Source of the DNA: Tessaracoccus oleiagri
GTDB taxonomy: Bacteria; Actinomycetota; Actinomycetes; Propionibacteriales; Propionibacteriaceae
Reading direction: 5' to 3'
DNA: 64,000 nt
Assembly (NCBI RefSeq): GCF_900103275.1
Contig: NZ_FNGP01000005.1
Coordinates: 186,001-250,000 of the forward strand
Positions 27,010-36,546 of the stretch are shown here, in pieces (position 1 is the first letter of the stretch; each line of letters begins with the position of its first letter). Both the position numbers and the translations under genes were made by a program. The notes below the pieces were generated by a model. It was not told where the DNA came from. It saw only the letters and a program-made list of their open reading frames with translations, and did no database searches.

Positions 27010-28240
27010 GCATCTTCCTCTCGATCAGTTCCTGGTACGCCTGCACCGTCGCGTCCGCGGTGCGCTCGGGCATGAGGCCGGGCAGCAGACCGGCGGTGGC
27101 GCGGCTCATCTTCTCACGGCGCTCCCGGTCCGCGAGCGCGCGGAAGCCCTCGGCCATGGACTTGACGTCCGGCCCCGTGAGCAGGGCGCTCTCGGGCGAC
27201 AGACCGACGGTGAGCCGGTCGTCGCAGTAGAGCACCGGCAGCCCGGCGGCCACCGCCTCGGTGATCACCAGTGCCTGTGAGTCGAAACGGTAGCTGGCCA
27301 GCACGAGGGCGTCCGCGTTGACGAGCTCGTAGGCGATCCGGTGGACGCTGGGCACGTGGCCGCGGAAGTCGACGGGGAGCCCGACGGCCATCGCCTTGAG
27401 TTTGGTCCGCTGGTCGCCGTCCCCGACGAAGACCAGTTCCGCGTCGGGGACGCCTGCGCGACGGAAGGCCCGAAGCATCACGTCGAGGCGCTTCTCCTTC
27501 GCGAGCCGTCCGACGGAGATGAAGCGGGTGCCGCCGTCGATGCGGTCCCGGCGCTGCTCGCGGATGGCGCCCAGCATCGTCCGGTTGACGCCGGTGGGGA
27601 CCACGTAGCCGTGCAGCGGCTCGGGGGCGCAGGTGTCGATGAGGTCGCGCATGAACGGTGACGGCACCGTGTAGCCGTCCACCTGCGCGGCGATCGCGGC
27701 GAACCCCGCCCAGTCGAGACGGGCCGCCAGGCCGCCGGTCTCCTCGCGCATGCTCGGCAGCCGGGGGCTCTTGTGGGGCCGGCCGGCCGCCCGCCGGAGC
27801 GAGGGGATGATGAGTCCTTGGTACAGCAGCGTCCCGAACACCGCAGCGTGCACCGTCTGGTGGGTCCCGGCGATGTTCGCGTGGAAGCTGTGCAGGTGCG
27901 GGATGCCCTGGAGCTTCGCGATCTTGGCGCCGAGGATCAGCGCACCGCGCTCCGTGTGGGTGTGGACGACGTCGAACTTGGTGTCGGAGGCCAGACGGCG
28001 GGCCCGTCGGTCGCCGTGGTGGAGGATGCTGAGGTGGGCCGGCAACCCGTTGAGGTAGTACGTCGGCGTCTCGATGGTGCGCCCGAGGCGCGGCTTCTCC
28101 AGGAACCGGTCCGGCACGATGAGGGTCACCTCGTGGCCGAGGGCCGTCAGTTCCTCCAACTGCGTCTGCACCGAGCGCCCGATGCCGCCCGACGACGGGA
28201 AGAAGTCGTCGACGATCATGGCCACGCGGATGCGGTTCAC
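27002..28240 (-). CDS. glycosyltransferase family 4 protein
   Basis: A 412-residue GT-B glycosyltransferase. N-terminal domain with DDFFPSSGGIGRSV, a VHTHTERGAL nucleotide-domain strand, and a C-terminal domain with ISVGRLAKEKRLDV and the E-x7-E-type site around ITEAVAAGLPVLYCD. Most similar in style to PimB/MgtA-type mannosyl- or glucosyltransferases for envelope glycolipids; the acceptor is not known. GTG start overlaps the phosphodiesterase stop (GTGA). Confidence 0.85.
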   Translation of the reverse strand: MNRIRVAMIVDDFFPSSGGIGRSVQTQLEELTALGHEVTLIVPDRFLEKPRLGRTIETPTYYLNGLPAHLSILHHGDRRARRLASDTKFDVVHTHTERGALILGAKIAKLQGIPHLHSFHANIAGTHQTVHAAVFGTLLYQGLIIPSLRRAAGRPHKSPRLPSMREETGGLAARLDWAGFAAIAAQVDGYTVPSPFMRDLIDTCAPEPLHGYVVPTGVNRTMLGAIREQRRDRIDGGTRFISVGRLAKEKRLDVMLRAFRRAGVPDAELVFVGDGDQRTKLKAMAVGLPVDFRGHVPSVHRIAYELVNADALVLASYRFDSQALVITEAVAAGLPVLYCDDRLTVGLSPESALLTGPDVKSMAEGFRALADRERREKMSRATAGLLPGLMPERTADATVQAYQELIERKMRG

Positions 28241-29352
28241 TCCCGTCCGCCGGCCTGGAGCAGCGGGACGTACATCTCCTCGGGAGTCAGGGAACCGTGC
28301 ATGCCGACGAGGCCGAACTCGCCTGGGAAGGTGGTCGACATCAGCGCCCAGTCGGCGTTCATGGCGACGACCACGTCACCGATGCGGGCGCGCGTCGGGT
28401 CCGTGACGACCTCACCGAACCAGCCCGCCTCGATCGCCTCGTCCTTGACCAGCACCTCGGCCCGCTCACCCAGCACGGAGCGCCATGCCCAGGCGAGCCT
28501 GCGCGGGTCGTCGGTGTAGAGCTGCCGGAAGCGTCCCTCGCCACCGACGTGGTGGAAGCCGTCGAGGGCGGGCACCTCCTCGATCGTGAGGCGGTGGTCC
28601 GCGGGCACGTTGACCATGCCGTGGTCGCCCGTGACGAGGACGCACACGTCCTCCGAGGCGAGCGAGACGAGCCCGCTGACGAGGTCGTCGACGGCCCCCA
28701 GCTGGTCGAGCCATTGCCAGGAGCCGACGCCGTAGCCGTGGCCCCGGTGGTCCAGCAGCCGCTCGTAGCAGTAGACGATCTCGTGACGTTCCAGCGATTC
28801 GGAGACGAGGTCGACCGTGCGCTCCACCTCGTCCTCGTCCTCCCGCGGGTAGGACTCCGCCCCGGAGAATGCGAGCTGGGTCAGGGCGCTGCCGTCGAAG
28901 CGGCCGAGCGTCACCGTGGCGCCGCTGCGGCCACCGGCGCGCATGCGGCGGAACTGGGTGGGCACCTGGCGGAAGGACTCGATGTCCTCGGGGCCGCCCT
29001 CCCAGGTGAGGGCGTTGACCACCGCGTCGCAGCCCTCCTCGTAGAAGGTGTACCCGGTGACGCCGTGGAGGCCCGGGGTGACACCGCAGCCGAGGCTGGT
29101 CAGCGAGGTCGCGGTGGTGGACGGCACGCCGCAGGTGAGCCGCTGGCGGCGCATGCCGGCGAGCCGATCGGTGTGGTCGGCGAAGCGGTCGAGCTGTTCG
29201 GACCCGAGCCCGTCGACCAGCACCACCACGTAGCGCGAGGCCTCCGGCACCTTGATCGTGGGGGTCTCGCCGTCGAGGCGTGCCAGCAGGCTCGGGATCA
29301 GGTTGTTCAGCGAATTGCCGTGGTAGTCGGCCAGCACGAAGTCGGAGCTCAA
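28237..29352 (-). CDS. alkaline phosphatase/nucleotide pyrophosphatase superfamily phosphodiesterase
   Basis: About 371 residues. Two-metal site elements of the superfamily are visible: VVLVDGLGSEQL (first Asp), the nucleophile Thr in CGVPSTTATS, LDHRGHGYG, and VTGDHGMV with the Asp-His pair. No signal peptide, so probably cytoplasmic. TTG at 29352 is the likely start since it overlaps the DUF5998 stop (TTGA). Substrate unknown. Operon DUF5998-phosphodiesterase-glycosyltransferase-tdk. Confidence 0.82.
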   Translation of the reverse strand: MSSDFVLADYHGNSLNNLIPSLLARLDGETPTIKVPEASRYVVVLVDGLGSEQLDRFADHTDRLAGMRRQRLTCGVPSTTATSLTSLGCGVTPGLHGVTGYTFYEEGCDAVVNALTWEGGPEDIESFRQVPTQFRRMRAGGRSGATVTLGRFDGSALTQLAFSGAESYPREDEDEVERTVDLVSESLERHEIVYCYERLLDHRGHGYGVGSWQWLDQLGAVDDLVSGLVSLASEDVCVLVTGDHGMVNVPADHRLTIEEVPALDGFHHVGGEGRFRQLYTDDPRRLAWAWRSVLGERAEVLVKDEAIEAGWFGEVVTDPTRARIGDVVVAMNADWALMSTTFPGEFGLVGMHGSLTPEEMYVPLLQAGGRE

Positions 29353-29912
29353 CCCACGACTCCCTGGAGCAGGCCCCCGAACTCGACGAGCTTCTGCGTG
29401 CTCTCCTGGCCGTCCGCGTCGCGGCTCATCCGCAACACGTAGTCGTCGGACGCCGAGACACCGGTGTACCCGTGGTCGGCGTCGCAGTTCGGGTCCTCGC
29501 AGGCCCCGGGCCCCACGTCGATCCGCCGGGTGGCGCCCCAGGTGACCGTGAGCCACGCCTCCGCCAGCCCGGGCTTGCGGGCCGCGGGGTCCGCGACCGA
29601 CTGGGTGAGCACCACGGAGTCGATGGCACCCAGCTTGACCAGCTCGGTCGTGACGATGGCGCGCCCCTGCTCACCCTCGTCGGCGTGGCAGATGATCAGG
29701 GCCCCCTCGACGAGCGTCAGCACCGTCATGTGCCTGTTGACCTCGTGCCCGGCGAAGGTGGCCTCGTGGTGCACGAGGTAGCCGATCACCTCACGACGTC
29801 CCACGGCGCCGGCGAGCGCCTGGCTGACCAGCGACGGGTAGAAGCCGCAATCGGCGACCTCCTCGAGAAGGGTCGGGGGCAGGACCGCGGAAACGTCGGG
29901 GCGAACAGTCAC
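29349..29912 (-). CDS. DUF5998 family protein
   Basis: A 187-residue soluble protein (HEVNRHMTVLTLVEGALIICHADE, CEDPNCDADHGYTG) matching the DUF5998 family that precedes the phosphodiesterase in actinobacteria. Two Cys and a His in the CEDPNCDADH segment might bind a metal. GTG at 29912 is chosen because TATGAT lies 6 nt upstream. Function unknown. Confidence 0.8.
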   Translation of the reverse strand: MTVRPDVSAVLPPTLLEEVADCGFYPSLVSQALAGAVGRREVIGYLVHHEATFAGHEVNRHMTVLTLVEGALIICHADEGEQGRAIVTTELVKLGAIDSVVLTQSVADPAARKPGLAEAWLTVTWGATRRIDVGPGACEDPNCDADHGYTGVSASDDYVLRMSRDADGQESTQKLVEFGGLLQGVVG

Positions 29913-29918
29913 CCGAAC

Positions 29919-29924
29919 ATCATA
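29919..29924 (-). promoter_or_regulatory. -10 element, leaderless promoter of the DUF5998 operon
   Basis: TATGAT on the minus strand, then 6 nt, then GTG at 29912. Confidence 0.6.
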
Positions 29925-29954
29925 GGCCGGATGCCGACGACTCGGGTGTTGCAT

Positions 29955-29960
29955 TAGGTT
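29955..29960 (+). promoter_or_regulatory. -10 element, leaderless promoter of the App1-like gene
   Basis: TAGGTT, then 6 nt, then ATG at 29967. Confidence 0.5.
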
Positions 29961-29966
29961 GGGCGC

Positions 29967-31001
29967 ATGCGAACCCGACCGTTCTTCGGCGCCCGGATCG
30001 AGGATCGCCTCAAGAAGGTGATCAACCGAGTCCTGAAGCGCCGCGGCTGGCAGGAATCAGTACGTCCCTACACGGGCTACGGCACGAGCGAGCAGATCAG
30101 GGTCCTGGCCCGGATAGTCCTGCAGCCGTCGAAGCAGTTCGGCATCGTGCAGGCCGCCAACGCGCTCCTCTACCGCCGCGGCTGGCGCAACTTCATCGCC
30201 TTCAGCAAGGCCGACGCGGCGGCCTCGGTGCGCTTCGGCGACACCACGGTGCCCGTCCGCGCCGACCGGGGCGGCTACATCGACGTGCGGATCAAGAACC
30301 CGGGTCTCGAGCCCGGGTGGCACAGCGTCACCGTCCAGGGCTCCGACGGGGCGTCCGCCGTGGCCAGCGTCCAGATCATCGGCGACGACATCACGTTCGG
30401 GGTGGTCTCCGACATCGACGACACCATCCTCTCCACCTGGTTGCCCCGCCCGTTCCTCGCCGCGTGGAACTCGTTCGTGCTCACCGAGCAGGCCCGCCAG
30501 GCGATCCCGGGCATGGCCCGCTGGTACCAGCAGATGCTGGAGGCGAACCCCGGGGCGCCGATCATCTTCGTCTCCACCGGCGCGTTCAACACCTACCCGA
30601 TGATCCGCCGGTTCCAGAAGCGGCACGGCATCCCCCACGGCGCAATGCTCCTGACCGACTGGGGGCCCACGAACACCGGCTGGTTCCGCAGCGGCACCGA
30701 CCACAAGCGCACGGCGCTGCGCGAACTCGCCCGTGACCTGCCCAACATCCGCTGGCTCCTGGTCGGGGACGACGGGCAGCACGACCCGGAGCTCTATGCC
30801 GAGTTCGCCGAGCTCCAGCCGGAGCACGTGCTCGCGCGAGCGATCCGCGAACTGTCCCCCGGCGAGGCGGTGCTGGCGCACGGCATCCGGCTCGAGGACG
30901 GCGAGCATCGCTGGAATCCCACCACCGCGCCGGAGTTTCGCGCTCCCGACGGCGACGGGCTGGCCGATAAGCTACGGAAGTTGGACATCATCAGCTTCTA
31001 G
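29967..31001 (+). CDS. App1-like (DUF2183) phosphatase
   Basis: A 344-residue protein of the App1/DUF2183 family, HAD-like phosphatases related to yeast phosphatidate phosphatase App1. The catalytic DIDDTIL (D-x-D-x-T) is near residue 150, followed by FVSTGAFNTYP and LVGDDGQHDPELY, the HAD motifs II and IV. A small beta-sandwich (about 75-140) precedes it. It probably dephosphorylates a lipid or similar substrate. Its TAG stop forms part of the ribosome-binding site of the next gene. Confidence 0.85.
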   Translation: MRTRPFFGARIEDRLKKVINRVLKRRGWQESVRPYTGYGTSEQIRVLARIVLQPSKQFGIVQAANALLYRRGWRNFIAFSKADAAASVRFGDTTVPVRADRGGYIDVRIKNPGLEPGWHSVTVQGSDGASAVASVQIIGDDITFGVVSDIDDTILSTWLPRPFLAAWNSFVLTEQARQAIPGMARWYQQMLEANPGAPIIFVSTGAFNTYPMIRRFQKRHGIPHGAMLLTDWGPTNTGWFRSGTDHKRTALRELARDLPNIRWLLVGDDGQHDPELYAEFAELQPEHVLARAIRELSPGEAVLAHGIRLEDGEHRWNPTTAPEFRAPDGDGLADKLRKLDIISF

Positions 31002-31010
31002 GAGGAACCC

Positions 31011-33455
31011 GTGGCCAAGGTTGACGACGACACCGTCGACGAGGAGCACATCGTCGACATCGACGTCACCGCGGAGATGGAGACCAGCTTCCTCGAGTAC
31101 GCGTACTCCGTCATCTACTCCAGGGCCCTCCCCGACGCCCGCGACGGGTTGAAGCCCGTCCAGCGGCGGATCCTGTTCTCGATGGACGAGATGGGCATCC
31201 GCCCCGACCGCAGCCACGTCAAGTGCGCCCGCGTCGTGGGGCAGGTCATGGGCGCCCTCCACCCCCACGGCGACGGCGCCATCTACGACGCGCTGGTGCG
31301 CATCGCCCAACCGTGGTCCATGCGCCTGCCGCTGGTCGACGGGCACGGCAACTTCGGCTCCCTCGACGCCGGGCCCGCCGCCATGCGCTACACCGAGTGC
31401 CGCATGGACACCCCGGCCGTCGCCATGACGACCGGCCTCGACGAGGAGACCGTCGACTTCAAGCCGAACTACGACGGCAAGGAGGTCGAGCCCGAGGTCC
31501 TGCCCGCCGCCTTCCCGAACCTGCTGGTCAACGGCGCCACCGGCATCGCCGTCGGCATGGCCACCAACATCGCCCCCCACAACCTCATCGAGGTGGTCGC
31601 CGGCCTGCGGCAGCTCATCGTGAACCCCGGCATCACCGTCGAGGAGCTCATGCTGCACATCCCCGGCCCCGACTTCCCCACCGGCGGCAAGATCATCGGC
31701 CTCGACGGCATCCGCGACGCCTACGAGACCGGCCGCGGGTCGTTCAAGATCCGCGCCACCTCCCGGATCGAGAAGGTCTCCGCCCGTAGGCAGGGCATCG
31801 TCATCACCGAACTGCCCTACATGATCGGCCCGGAGCGGATCATCGAGCAGATAAAGAAGGGCGTCAGCGACAAGAAGCTCACCGGCATCGCCGACGTCAA
31901 GGACCTCACCGACCTCGAACGGGGCACCCGCCTCGTCATCGAGGTGAAGAACGGCATCAACCCCGAGGCCCTCCTGCAACAGCTCTACAAGCAGACGAAG
32001 CTCGAGGACACCTTCTCCATCAACGCGGTCGCGCTCGTGGAGGGCCAGCCCCGCACCCTCGGCCTCAAGGACATGCTGGAGGTCTACCTCGGGCACCGCC
32101 GCGAGGTCATCCGCCGCCGCACCGAGTACCGGCTCGACAAGGCCGAGGCGAGGCTCCACCTCGTCGAGGGCCTCATGATCGCCATCCTCGACATCGACGA
32201 CGTGATCGCCATCATCCGCAGCTCCGACGACGTCGCCGAGGCGCGCTCCCGGCTCATGGGTGCCTTCGACCTCTCCGAGACGCAGGCCAACTACATCCTC
32301 GACATGCAGCTGCGCCGCCTCACCAAGTTCTCGACCATCGAGCTCGAGAAGGAGGCCAAGGAGCTCCGCGAGCAGATCACGCGTCTGCGGGAGATCCTCG
32401 ACGACCCCGCCGAGCTCGACCACGTGCTCGTGACGGAGCTCGACGACGTGGCCAAGCGGTTCGGCACGCCCCGACGGACCGTGCTGCTCGCGTCCTCCGG
32501 GTCGCCGACGCAGGTGGCACCGCTCGAGGTGCCCGACGCGCCCTGCCGCGTCCTGCTCAGCGGATCCGGCCTCGTCGCCCGCACCGACACCGACGCCCCG
32601 CTACCTGCGGGCGGCCGGTCGGCGCACGACGTGATCGTCTCTTCGTGCCTGACCACCGCCCACGGCGAGTTCGGCGTCGTCACGAGCCGCGGCCGCGTGC
32701 TGCGCTGCCGCGCCATCGAGCTCCCGACGGTGCCGCTGACCGCCCAGGCCCCGAACCTGCAGGGCGGTTCCCGCGCCACCGAGCTGTGGCCGCTGGCCGG
32801 AGACGAGCAGCCGCTGGCCGTGGTGACGCTCGATCCCAGCTCCCCGGGCCTCGCTCTGGGCACCGCCGCCGGAATCGTGAAGCGCGTCAAGGCGGAGATC
32901 CTCTCCAAGGACTCGTGGGAGGTCATCCGGCTCGATGACGGCGACGAGGTCGTCGGCGCGGTGGAGCTCCCCGACGAGCACCCCCACCTGGCGTTCATCA
33001 GCTCCGACGCGCAACTCCTCCACTTCCCCGCGTCGCTCGTGCGGCCCCAGGGGCGCACCGGCGGCGGCGTCGCCGGCATCAAGCTCTCCACCGGGGCGCG
33101 GGTGGTCTGGTTCGGCGCGGTCGACCCGGCCACCGACGACGTCGTGACGGTGAGCGGCTCGTCGGACTCGCTGCCCGGCACGGAGGCCGGACTGGTGAAG
33201 GTCACACCGATGTCCGAGTACCCGGCGAAGGGACGGGCCACCGGCGGGGTCCGCTGCCACCGGTTCCTGAAGGGCGAGAACCGGCTCATCGCAGCCGCGA
33301 TCGGGCCCCGACCGATGGTGGCCTCGGCGGCGTCGGGCAGCCCGATCACGCTGCCCGAACCCAACGGCCGGCGGGACGGATCCGGCACCCCAGCCACCCA
33401 ACCGATCGCCGCCATGGCTGGACGCAGGACTCTCGGGGACACCGCCCGCGGGTAA
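31011..33455 (+). CDS. parC: type II topoisomerase subunit A (topoisomerase IV ParC-like)
   Basis: An 814-residue GyrA/ParC protein. The winged-helix DNA gate contains [12 protein letters not shown] (the quinolone region) and the catalytic Tyr in AAMRYTECR (about residue 127); a coiled-coil tower and a six-blade C-terminal domain follow. The GyrA box is degenerate (QGRTGGGV), and parE lies close by on the opposite strand, so it is likely the second actinobacterial topoisomerase rather than gyrase. GTG start 4 nt after AGGAGGAA. Confidence 0.88.
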   Translation: MAKVDDDTVDEEHIVDIDVTAEMETSFLEYAYSVIYSRALPDARDGLKPVQRRILFSMDEMGIRPDRSHVKCARVVGQVMGALHPHGDGAIYDALVRIAQPWSMRLPLVDGHGNFGSLDAGPAAMRYTECRMDTPAVAMTTGLDEETVDFKPNYDGKEVEPEVLPAAFPNLLVNGATGIAVGMATNIAPHNLIEVVAGLRQLIVNPGITVEELMLHIPGPDFPTGGKIIGLDGIRDAYETGRGSFKIRATSRIEKVSARRQGIVITELPYMIGPERIIEQIKKGVSDKKLTGIADVKDLTDLERGTRLVIEVKNGINPEALLQQLYKQTKLEDTFSINAVALVEGQPRTLGLKDMLEVYLGHRREVIRRRTEYRLDKAEARLHLVEGLMIAILDIDDVIAIIRSSDDVAEARSRLMGAFDLSETQANYILDMQLRRLTKFSTIELEKEAKELREQITRLREILDDPAELDHVLVTELDDVAKRFGTPRRTVLLASSGSPTQVAPLEVPDAPCRVLLSGSGLVARTDTDAPLPAGGRSAHDVIVSSCLTTAHGEFGVVTSRGRVLRCRAIELPTVPLTAQAPNLQGGSRATELWPLAGDEQPLAVVTLDPSSPGLALGTAAGIVKRVKAEILSKDSWEVIRLDDGDEVVGAVELPDEHPHLAFISSDAQLLHFPASLVRPQGRTGGGVAGIKLSTGARVVWFGAVDPATDDVVTVSGSSDSLPGTEAGLVKVTPMSEYPAKGRATGGVRCHRFLKGENRLIAAAIGPRPMVASAASGSPITLPEPNGRRDGSGTPATQPIAAMAGRRTLGDTARG

Positions 33456-33458
33456 TCT
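33453..33458 (+). promoter_or_regulatory. -10 element, leaderless promoter of the carbonic anhydrase
   Basis: TAATCT, then 7 nt, then GTG at 33466. Its first three bases are the TAA stop codon of parC. Confidence 0.5.
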
Positions 33459-33465
33459 TCAGCAC

Positions 33466-33957
33466 GTGAGTTTCGAAGACCTGCTGGAAGCAAACCGCAA
33501 GTACGCCGAGGACTTCCCCCACGCGGGGTTCGACGGCATCGCCCGGAAGGGCGTCCTGATGATCACGTGCATGGACTCGCGCATCGATCCGCTCGACCTC
33601 GTCGGCCTCGGGCACGGCGACGCGAAGATCCTCCGCAGCCCGGGCGGCCAGGTGTCCGACACCATGCTCAAGGGCGCCATCATGAGCGTCCACCTGCTGG
33701 GCGTCACGCGCATCCTGGTCGTCCCCCACACCAAGTGCGCGATGGCCTCGAGCACGGAGAAGGACATCCACCAGGTGCTGACCGAGCGCATCGGGTCGGA
33801 CACCAGCTGGGTCACCTTCGGCGCGTCGCCGCACCAGATCGAGCGGCTGCACGCCGACGTTGCGAAGATCCGCAGCCATCCGCTGATCAAGGACCGCGCG
33901 GAGGTCGGAGGGTTCATGTACGACGTCGACACCGGCCTCCTGGAGCAGCTGCTCTGA
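33466..33957 (+). CDS. beta-class carbonic anhydrase
   Basis: A 163-residue protein with the zinc set C35, D37-R39 dyad (CMDSR), H88 and C91 (HTKC), typical of small clade-D-like beta carbonic anhydrases. It hydrates CO2 to bicarbonate, supplying carboxylases. It starts with GTG 10 bp after the parC stop and appears to have its own leaderless promoter. Family assignment is firm; physiological role is inference. Confidence 0.93.
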   Translation: MSFEDLLEANRKYAEDFPHAGFDGIARKGVLMITCMDSRIDPLDLVGLGHGDAKILRSPGGQVSDTMLKGAIMSVHLLGVTRILVVPHTKCAMASSTEKDIHQVLTERIGSDTSWVTFGASPHQIERLHADVAKIRSHPLIKDRAEVGGFMYDVDTGLLEQLL

Positions 33958-33967
33958 GGGGCGGGGC

Positions 33968-34294
33968 TCAGCGCCCGTCGACCGCTTTCTCGAGCTCGGC
34001 CTTGTTCATCTTGGACCGGCCCTCGATCCCCTTCTGGCGCGCCTCGTTGTAGAGCTGGTCGCGGGTGCGTCCGCCGGGGCCCTTGTGCGACCGGAGGCCA
34101 CCGCGGCGCCCCGACGAGATGTCGTCGGTGGACGACCTGCTGGCCTGTTCGGACTCCCCCGCCCTCGCACGTTCCTTGTTGACCGTGCGCGCGGCGATCT
34201 CCTTGGCGGTGTCCTCGTCCTCGCCGCGTTCCTCGAGGCCTTCCTTGATGTGCTCGTACTGGCGTTCGCGCTTCGCGCTCCACTTCGCGGGCAT
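33968..34294 (-). CDS. small Rho-N/SAP-like protein (DUF7218-type)
   Basis: A 108-residue, strongly charged protein. N-terminal half MPAKWSAKRERQYEHIKEGL with acidic and basic repeats; C-terminal TRDQLYNEARQKGIEGRSKM followed by NKAELEKAV is a helix-extension-helix like the Rho N-terminal or SAP fold, which can bind nucleic acids. Often annotated as plasmid stabilisation protein, without functional proof. GAGGAGG precedes the ATG; a TAGCGT -10 lies at 34325-34330. Confidence 0.75.
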   Translation of the reverse strand: MPAKWSAKRERQYEHIKEGLEERGEDEDTAKEIAARTVNKERARAGESEQASRSSTDDISSGRRGGLRSHKGPGGRTRDQLYNEARQKGIEGRSKMNKAELEKAVDGR

Positions 34295-34344
34295 GGCAAC
34301 CTCCTCGTCGATCGGACGGTCACCACGCTACGCCGGACATGGGC

Positions 34345-36426
34345 TCAGGCGTCGATGCGGTCGCTCTCGAGGTTGTAGGCGCCCTCCACGATGAACTCCT
34401 TGCGGGGAGCGACGTCGTTGCCCATCAGCATCTCGAACACGTGCTCGGCCGCCTCGATGTCGTCGACGGTGAGCCGGCGCAGCGTGCGGTGCCGGGGGTC
34501 CATCGTCGTCTCCTTGAGCTGGTGCGCGTCCATCTCGCCCAGGCCCTTGTAGCGCTGCGGCTCCTTGAACGTGATGCCCTTCTTCGTGAGCTCGGCGGCC
34601 GTGCGCTGGTACTCGGCGTCGGAGTACGTGTAGATGTACTTGTCGTAGCCCCGCTTCGGCTTCGTCAGCTCGAAGCGGTGCAGCGGCGGGACCGCGGAGT
34701 ACACGCGGCCGGCCTCGACCATCGGACGCATGTAGCGGAAGAACAGCGTCGCGAGCAGCGTGCGGATGTGGGCGCCGTCGGAGTCGGCGTCCGCCATGAA
34801 GATGACCTTGCCGTAGCGCGCGTTGTCGAGGTCGAACGAGCGGCCGGACCCGGCGCCCACGACCTGGATGATCGCGGCGCACTCGGCGTTCTTCAGCATG
34901 TCGCCGAGCGACGCCTTCTGGACGTTGAGGATCTTCCCCCGGATCGGCAGCAGTGCTTGGAACTCGGAGTTGCGGGCCACGTTGGCGGTCCCGAGCGCCG
35001 AGTCGCCCTCGACGATGAAGAGTTCGGTGGAGTCGACGTCGCTGCTGCGGCAGTCCTTCAGCTTCGGCGGCAGCGTGGACGACTCGAGCGCGGTCTTGCG
35101 GCGCTGGTTCTCCTTGTGGGCCCTCGCAGCCACGCGCGTCCGCGACGCGTTGACCACCTTCTCCATCAGCGTGCGGGCCATCGGGCGCAGCGCCGGCTTG
35201 GTCGTGGTGAGGAACTCAGAGAACTCCTGCTCCACGATGCGCGCCACCAGTCGGGAGACCGGCGGGGTGCCGAGGACCTCCTTCGTCTGGCCCTCGAACT
35301 GCGGCTCGGCGAGCCGGACGGTGATCACCGCCGTGAGCCCCTCCATGCAGTCGTCCTTGATCACCTCCTCGCCGTTCTTGAGCAGGCGCGTGCCCTCGAG
35401 CGACCGGGTGAAGGCGCGGTGCAGGCCCCGCTCGAACCCCTGCACGTGGGTGCCGCCCTTCGGGGTCGCGATGATGTTCACGAAGCTCTTCACGGCGGTG
35501 TCGTAGCCGGTGCCCCAGCGCACCGCGATGTCGACCTCGAGCTCGCGCTCCACGTCGGTGGGCGTCATGGCGCCGTTCTCGTCGAGCATCGGCACGGTCT
35601 CGGTGAACGTGTCGCGGCCCTGGAGCCGCAGGACGTCGGTGACCGGCGCGTCGTGGGACAGGAACTCCGCGAACTCGGTGATGCCGCCCACGAAGTGGAA
35701 GTTCTCGTGCGTCGGCTCGTCGCCGCGCAGGTCGTGCACCTCGATGGCCAGCCCCGGCACGAGGAAGGCGGTCTGCCGAGCCCGCTCCTGCAGGTGCTGG
35801 AGGCTGATCTCCGCGTCGTGCAGGAAGATCTGGCGGTCGGGCCAGTACCGCACCCGGGTGCCCGTCCTGCCCTTCGCGACGCGGCCGACCTTGCGCAGCG
35901 TGCCGCCGGGGGTGAAGGGGGCGTCGGGGCCGTCCCCATCGAAGGTGCCGGGGACGCCGCGCCGGAAGTTCATCTCCCACGTCGCCCCGCCGCGGTCCAC
36001 CTGGACGTCGAGGCGGGAGCTGAGCGCGTTGACGACCGAGGCGCCGACGCCGTGCAGACCGCCGGTGGCGTTGTACGAGGAGTTGCCGAACTTGCCGCCG
36101 GCGTGGAGTCGGGTGAAGACGACCTCGACGCCGCTCAGCCCGGTCTTGGGCTCGATGTCGACGGGGATGCCGCGCGCCTGGTCGCGGACCGTGATGGACC
36201 CGTCGCCGCCCAGCACCACCTCGACCGTCTCCCCGTAGCCGGCGAGGGACTCGTCGACGGCGTTGTCGATGATCTCCCAGAGGCAGTGCATGAGGCCGCG
36301 GGTGTCGGTGGAACCGATGTACATGGCGGGGCGCTTGCGGACGGCTTCGAGCCCCTCGAGGACGAGAAGGTTCTTCGCCTCGTACTCGCGGGACCGCTGC
36401 TGCTTGCTGTGTGAGGAGGACTGCAC
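34345..36426 (-). CDS. parE: type II topoisomerase subunit B (topoisomerase IV ParE-like)
   Basis: A 693-residue GHKL ATPase subunit. ATP-site motifs IIDNAVDESLAG and TGGLHGVGASVVNALS, transducer lysine region, TOPRIM motif VEGDSALGTA and DADSDGAHIRTLL, and a C-terminal tail region as in GyrB/ParE. EGDSALG (rather than EGDSAGG) is typical of actinobacterial ParE. GTG start at 36426 with TAAGGT 6 nt upstream. The neighbour DUF7455 also occurs by parE in Streptomyces. Confidence 0.9.
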   Translation of the reverse strand: MQSSSHSKQQRSREYEAKNLLVLEGLEAVRKRPAMYIGSTDTRGLMHCLWEIIDNAVDESLAGYGETVEVVLGGDGSITVRDQARGIPVDIEPKTGLSGVEVVFTRLHAGGKFGNSSYNATGGLHGVGASVVNALSSRLDVQVDRGGATWEMNFRRGVPGTFDGDGPDAPFTPGGTLRKVGRVAKGRTGTRVRYWPDRQIFLHDAEISLQHLQERARQTAFLVPGLAIEVHDLRGDEPTHENFHFVGGITEFAEFLSHDAPVTDVLRLQGRDTFTETVPMLDENGAMTPTDVERELEVDIAVRWGTGYDTAVKSFVNIIATPKGGTHVQGFERGLHRAFTRSLEGTRLLKNGEEVIKDDCMEGLTAVITVRLAEPQFEGQTKEVLGTPPVSRLVARIVEQEFSEFLTTTKPALRPMARTLMEKVVNASRTRVAARAHKENQRRKTALESSTLPPKLKDCRSSDVDSTELFIVEGDSALGTANVARNSEFQALLPIRGKILNVQKASLGDMLKNAECAAIIQVVGAGSGRSFDLDNARYGKVIFMADADSDGAHIRTLLATLFFRYMRPMVEAGRVYSAVPPLHRFELTKPKRGYDKYIYTYSDAEYQRTAAELTKKGITFKEPQRYKGLGEMDAHQLKETTMDPRHRTLRRLTVDDIEAAEHVFEMLMGNDVAPRKEFIVEGAYNLESDRIDA

Positions 36427-36432
36427 TGCGCC

Positions 36433-36438
36433 ACCTTA
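36433..36438 (-). promoter_or_regulatory. -10 element, leaderless promoter of parE
   Basis: TAAGGT on the minus strand, then 6 nt, then GTG at 36426. Confidence 0.5.
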
Positions 36439-36546
36439 TCCGACCCTTGACCGATTAGCCCGCAGCGAAATGCGGCCGGAGGTGCTGGGAATTTATGACC
36501 CACCGGGTACGTTGTTATGGACACAACCCTTGTGAAGGAGGTCGAC

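Noticed and set aside
33955-33975. CTGAG/CTCAG repeat after the carbonic anhydrase as a terminator
   Set aside because: Only five base pairs with an eight-base loop and no U-tract; too weak to call.
34339-36414. 691-codon open frame antisense to parE
   Set aside because: Its sequence is low-complexity His/Val/Leu/Gly-rich, the usual mirror of a GC-rich gene; parE on the other strand is unambiguous. The same applies to long frames opposite acnA (17543-20119), adnB (38422-40653), secA (53194-55134) and lpqB (55846-58728).
36517-36546. Longer DUF7455 start (MDTTLVKEVD)
   Set aside because: The extension is in frame, but it contains AAGGAGGT, the ribosome-binding site for the ATG at 36547; the shorter start matches the compact protein better.
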